Below are positions 5,158-5,187 of a stretch of 5,187 nucleotides of DNA, in pieces. The position numbers and the translations under genes are program-made. This stretch comes from Anaerovibrio sp. GTDB lineage: Bacteria > Bacillota > Negativicutes > Selenomonadales > Selenomonadaceae. How positions within the stretch are numbered: position 1 is the stretch's first letter; the number at the start of each line of letters is the position of its first letter. The stretch spans positions 1-5,187 of the forward strand of contig JAEDOE010000112.1 of NCBI GenBank assembly GCA_016302095.1, in the 5' to 3' direction. The notes below the pieces were generated by a model that searched no databases, was not told where the DNA came from, and was given only the letters and a program-made list of their open reading frames with translations.

Positions 5158-5187
5158 ATGATTAACGTATCTTTTTATCTTCGCCGT
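5158..5187 (+). CDS. 5' end of an unidentified gene (cut by window edge)
   Basis: An ATG with a perfect ribosome binding site opens a frame of ten codons (MINVSFYLRR) that runs off the window. This is too short to assign a family. Its position 39 bases after the fumarase beta subunit, with no terminator between, suggests it belongs to the same operon. Confidence 0.7.
   Translation, partial: MINVSFYLRR

Noticed and set aside
1..5187. CRISPR array, tRNA or rRNA gene, insertion sequence or phage gene
   Set aside because: No regularly spaced direct repeats, cloverleaf-like sequences, rRNA-like stretches, transposase motifs or terminal inverted repeats were seen on either strand.

Overview
The window is an ordinary housekeeping and central-metabolism stretch with every gene on the + strand. 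It most likely comes from an anaerobic Firmicute. Protein resemblance, strong AGGAGG-type ribosome binding sites, G+C-moderate genes and an oxygen-sensitive two-subunit class I fumarase point to the Negativicutes (Selenomonas and relatives). That placement is inference; no rRNA or other decisive marker is present.

Region 1 (1-1291) holds three closely packed genes: the 3' end of an unrecognised gene, a coenzyme F420-0:L-glutamate ligase-like protein, and a CrcB/Fluc fluoride channel. Gaps of 17 and 5 bases suggest one transcript. A clear intrinsic terminator (1387-1420) ends it.

Region 2 (1421-3514) starts from a probable promoter overlapping the terminator's T-tract. It encodes RNase PH (rph), an XTP/dITP pyrophosphatase (RdgB/HAM1 family) that overlaps rph by four bases, and a YfcE/YsnB-type metallophosphoesterase. 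The order matches the rph-ysnA-ysnB arrangement of Bacillus subtilis. The first two products trim tRNA 3' ends and clean the nucleotide pool. An 80-base spacer before the third gene carries an 18-codon mini-ORF with an internal sequence repeat.

Region 3 (3515-5187) begins with a very AT-rich 186-base intergenic segment (45 G+C by hand count, 24%). It contains short inverted repeats and a good sigma-A-type promoter (TTGAAA-N17-TATTAT). This promoter should drive the alpha and beta subunits of class I fumarate hydratase and, 39 bases further on, a gene of which only ten codons are visible. The fumarase genes use almost only CGT/CGC for arginine, unlike rph, which suggests high expression, as expected if fumarate is on the main succinate/propionate fermentation route.

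I found no mobile element, CRISPR array, tRNA, rRNA or convincing new system. The points most worth a second look are the F420-ligase homologue in a probable non-F420 organism, the mini-ORF/repeat at 2883-2939, and the AT-rich control region of the fumarase operon.
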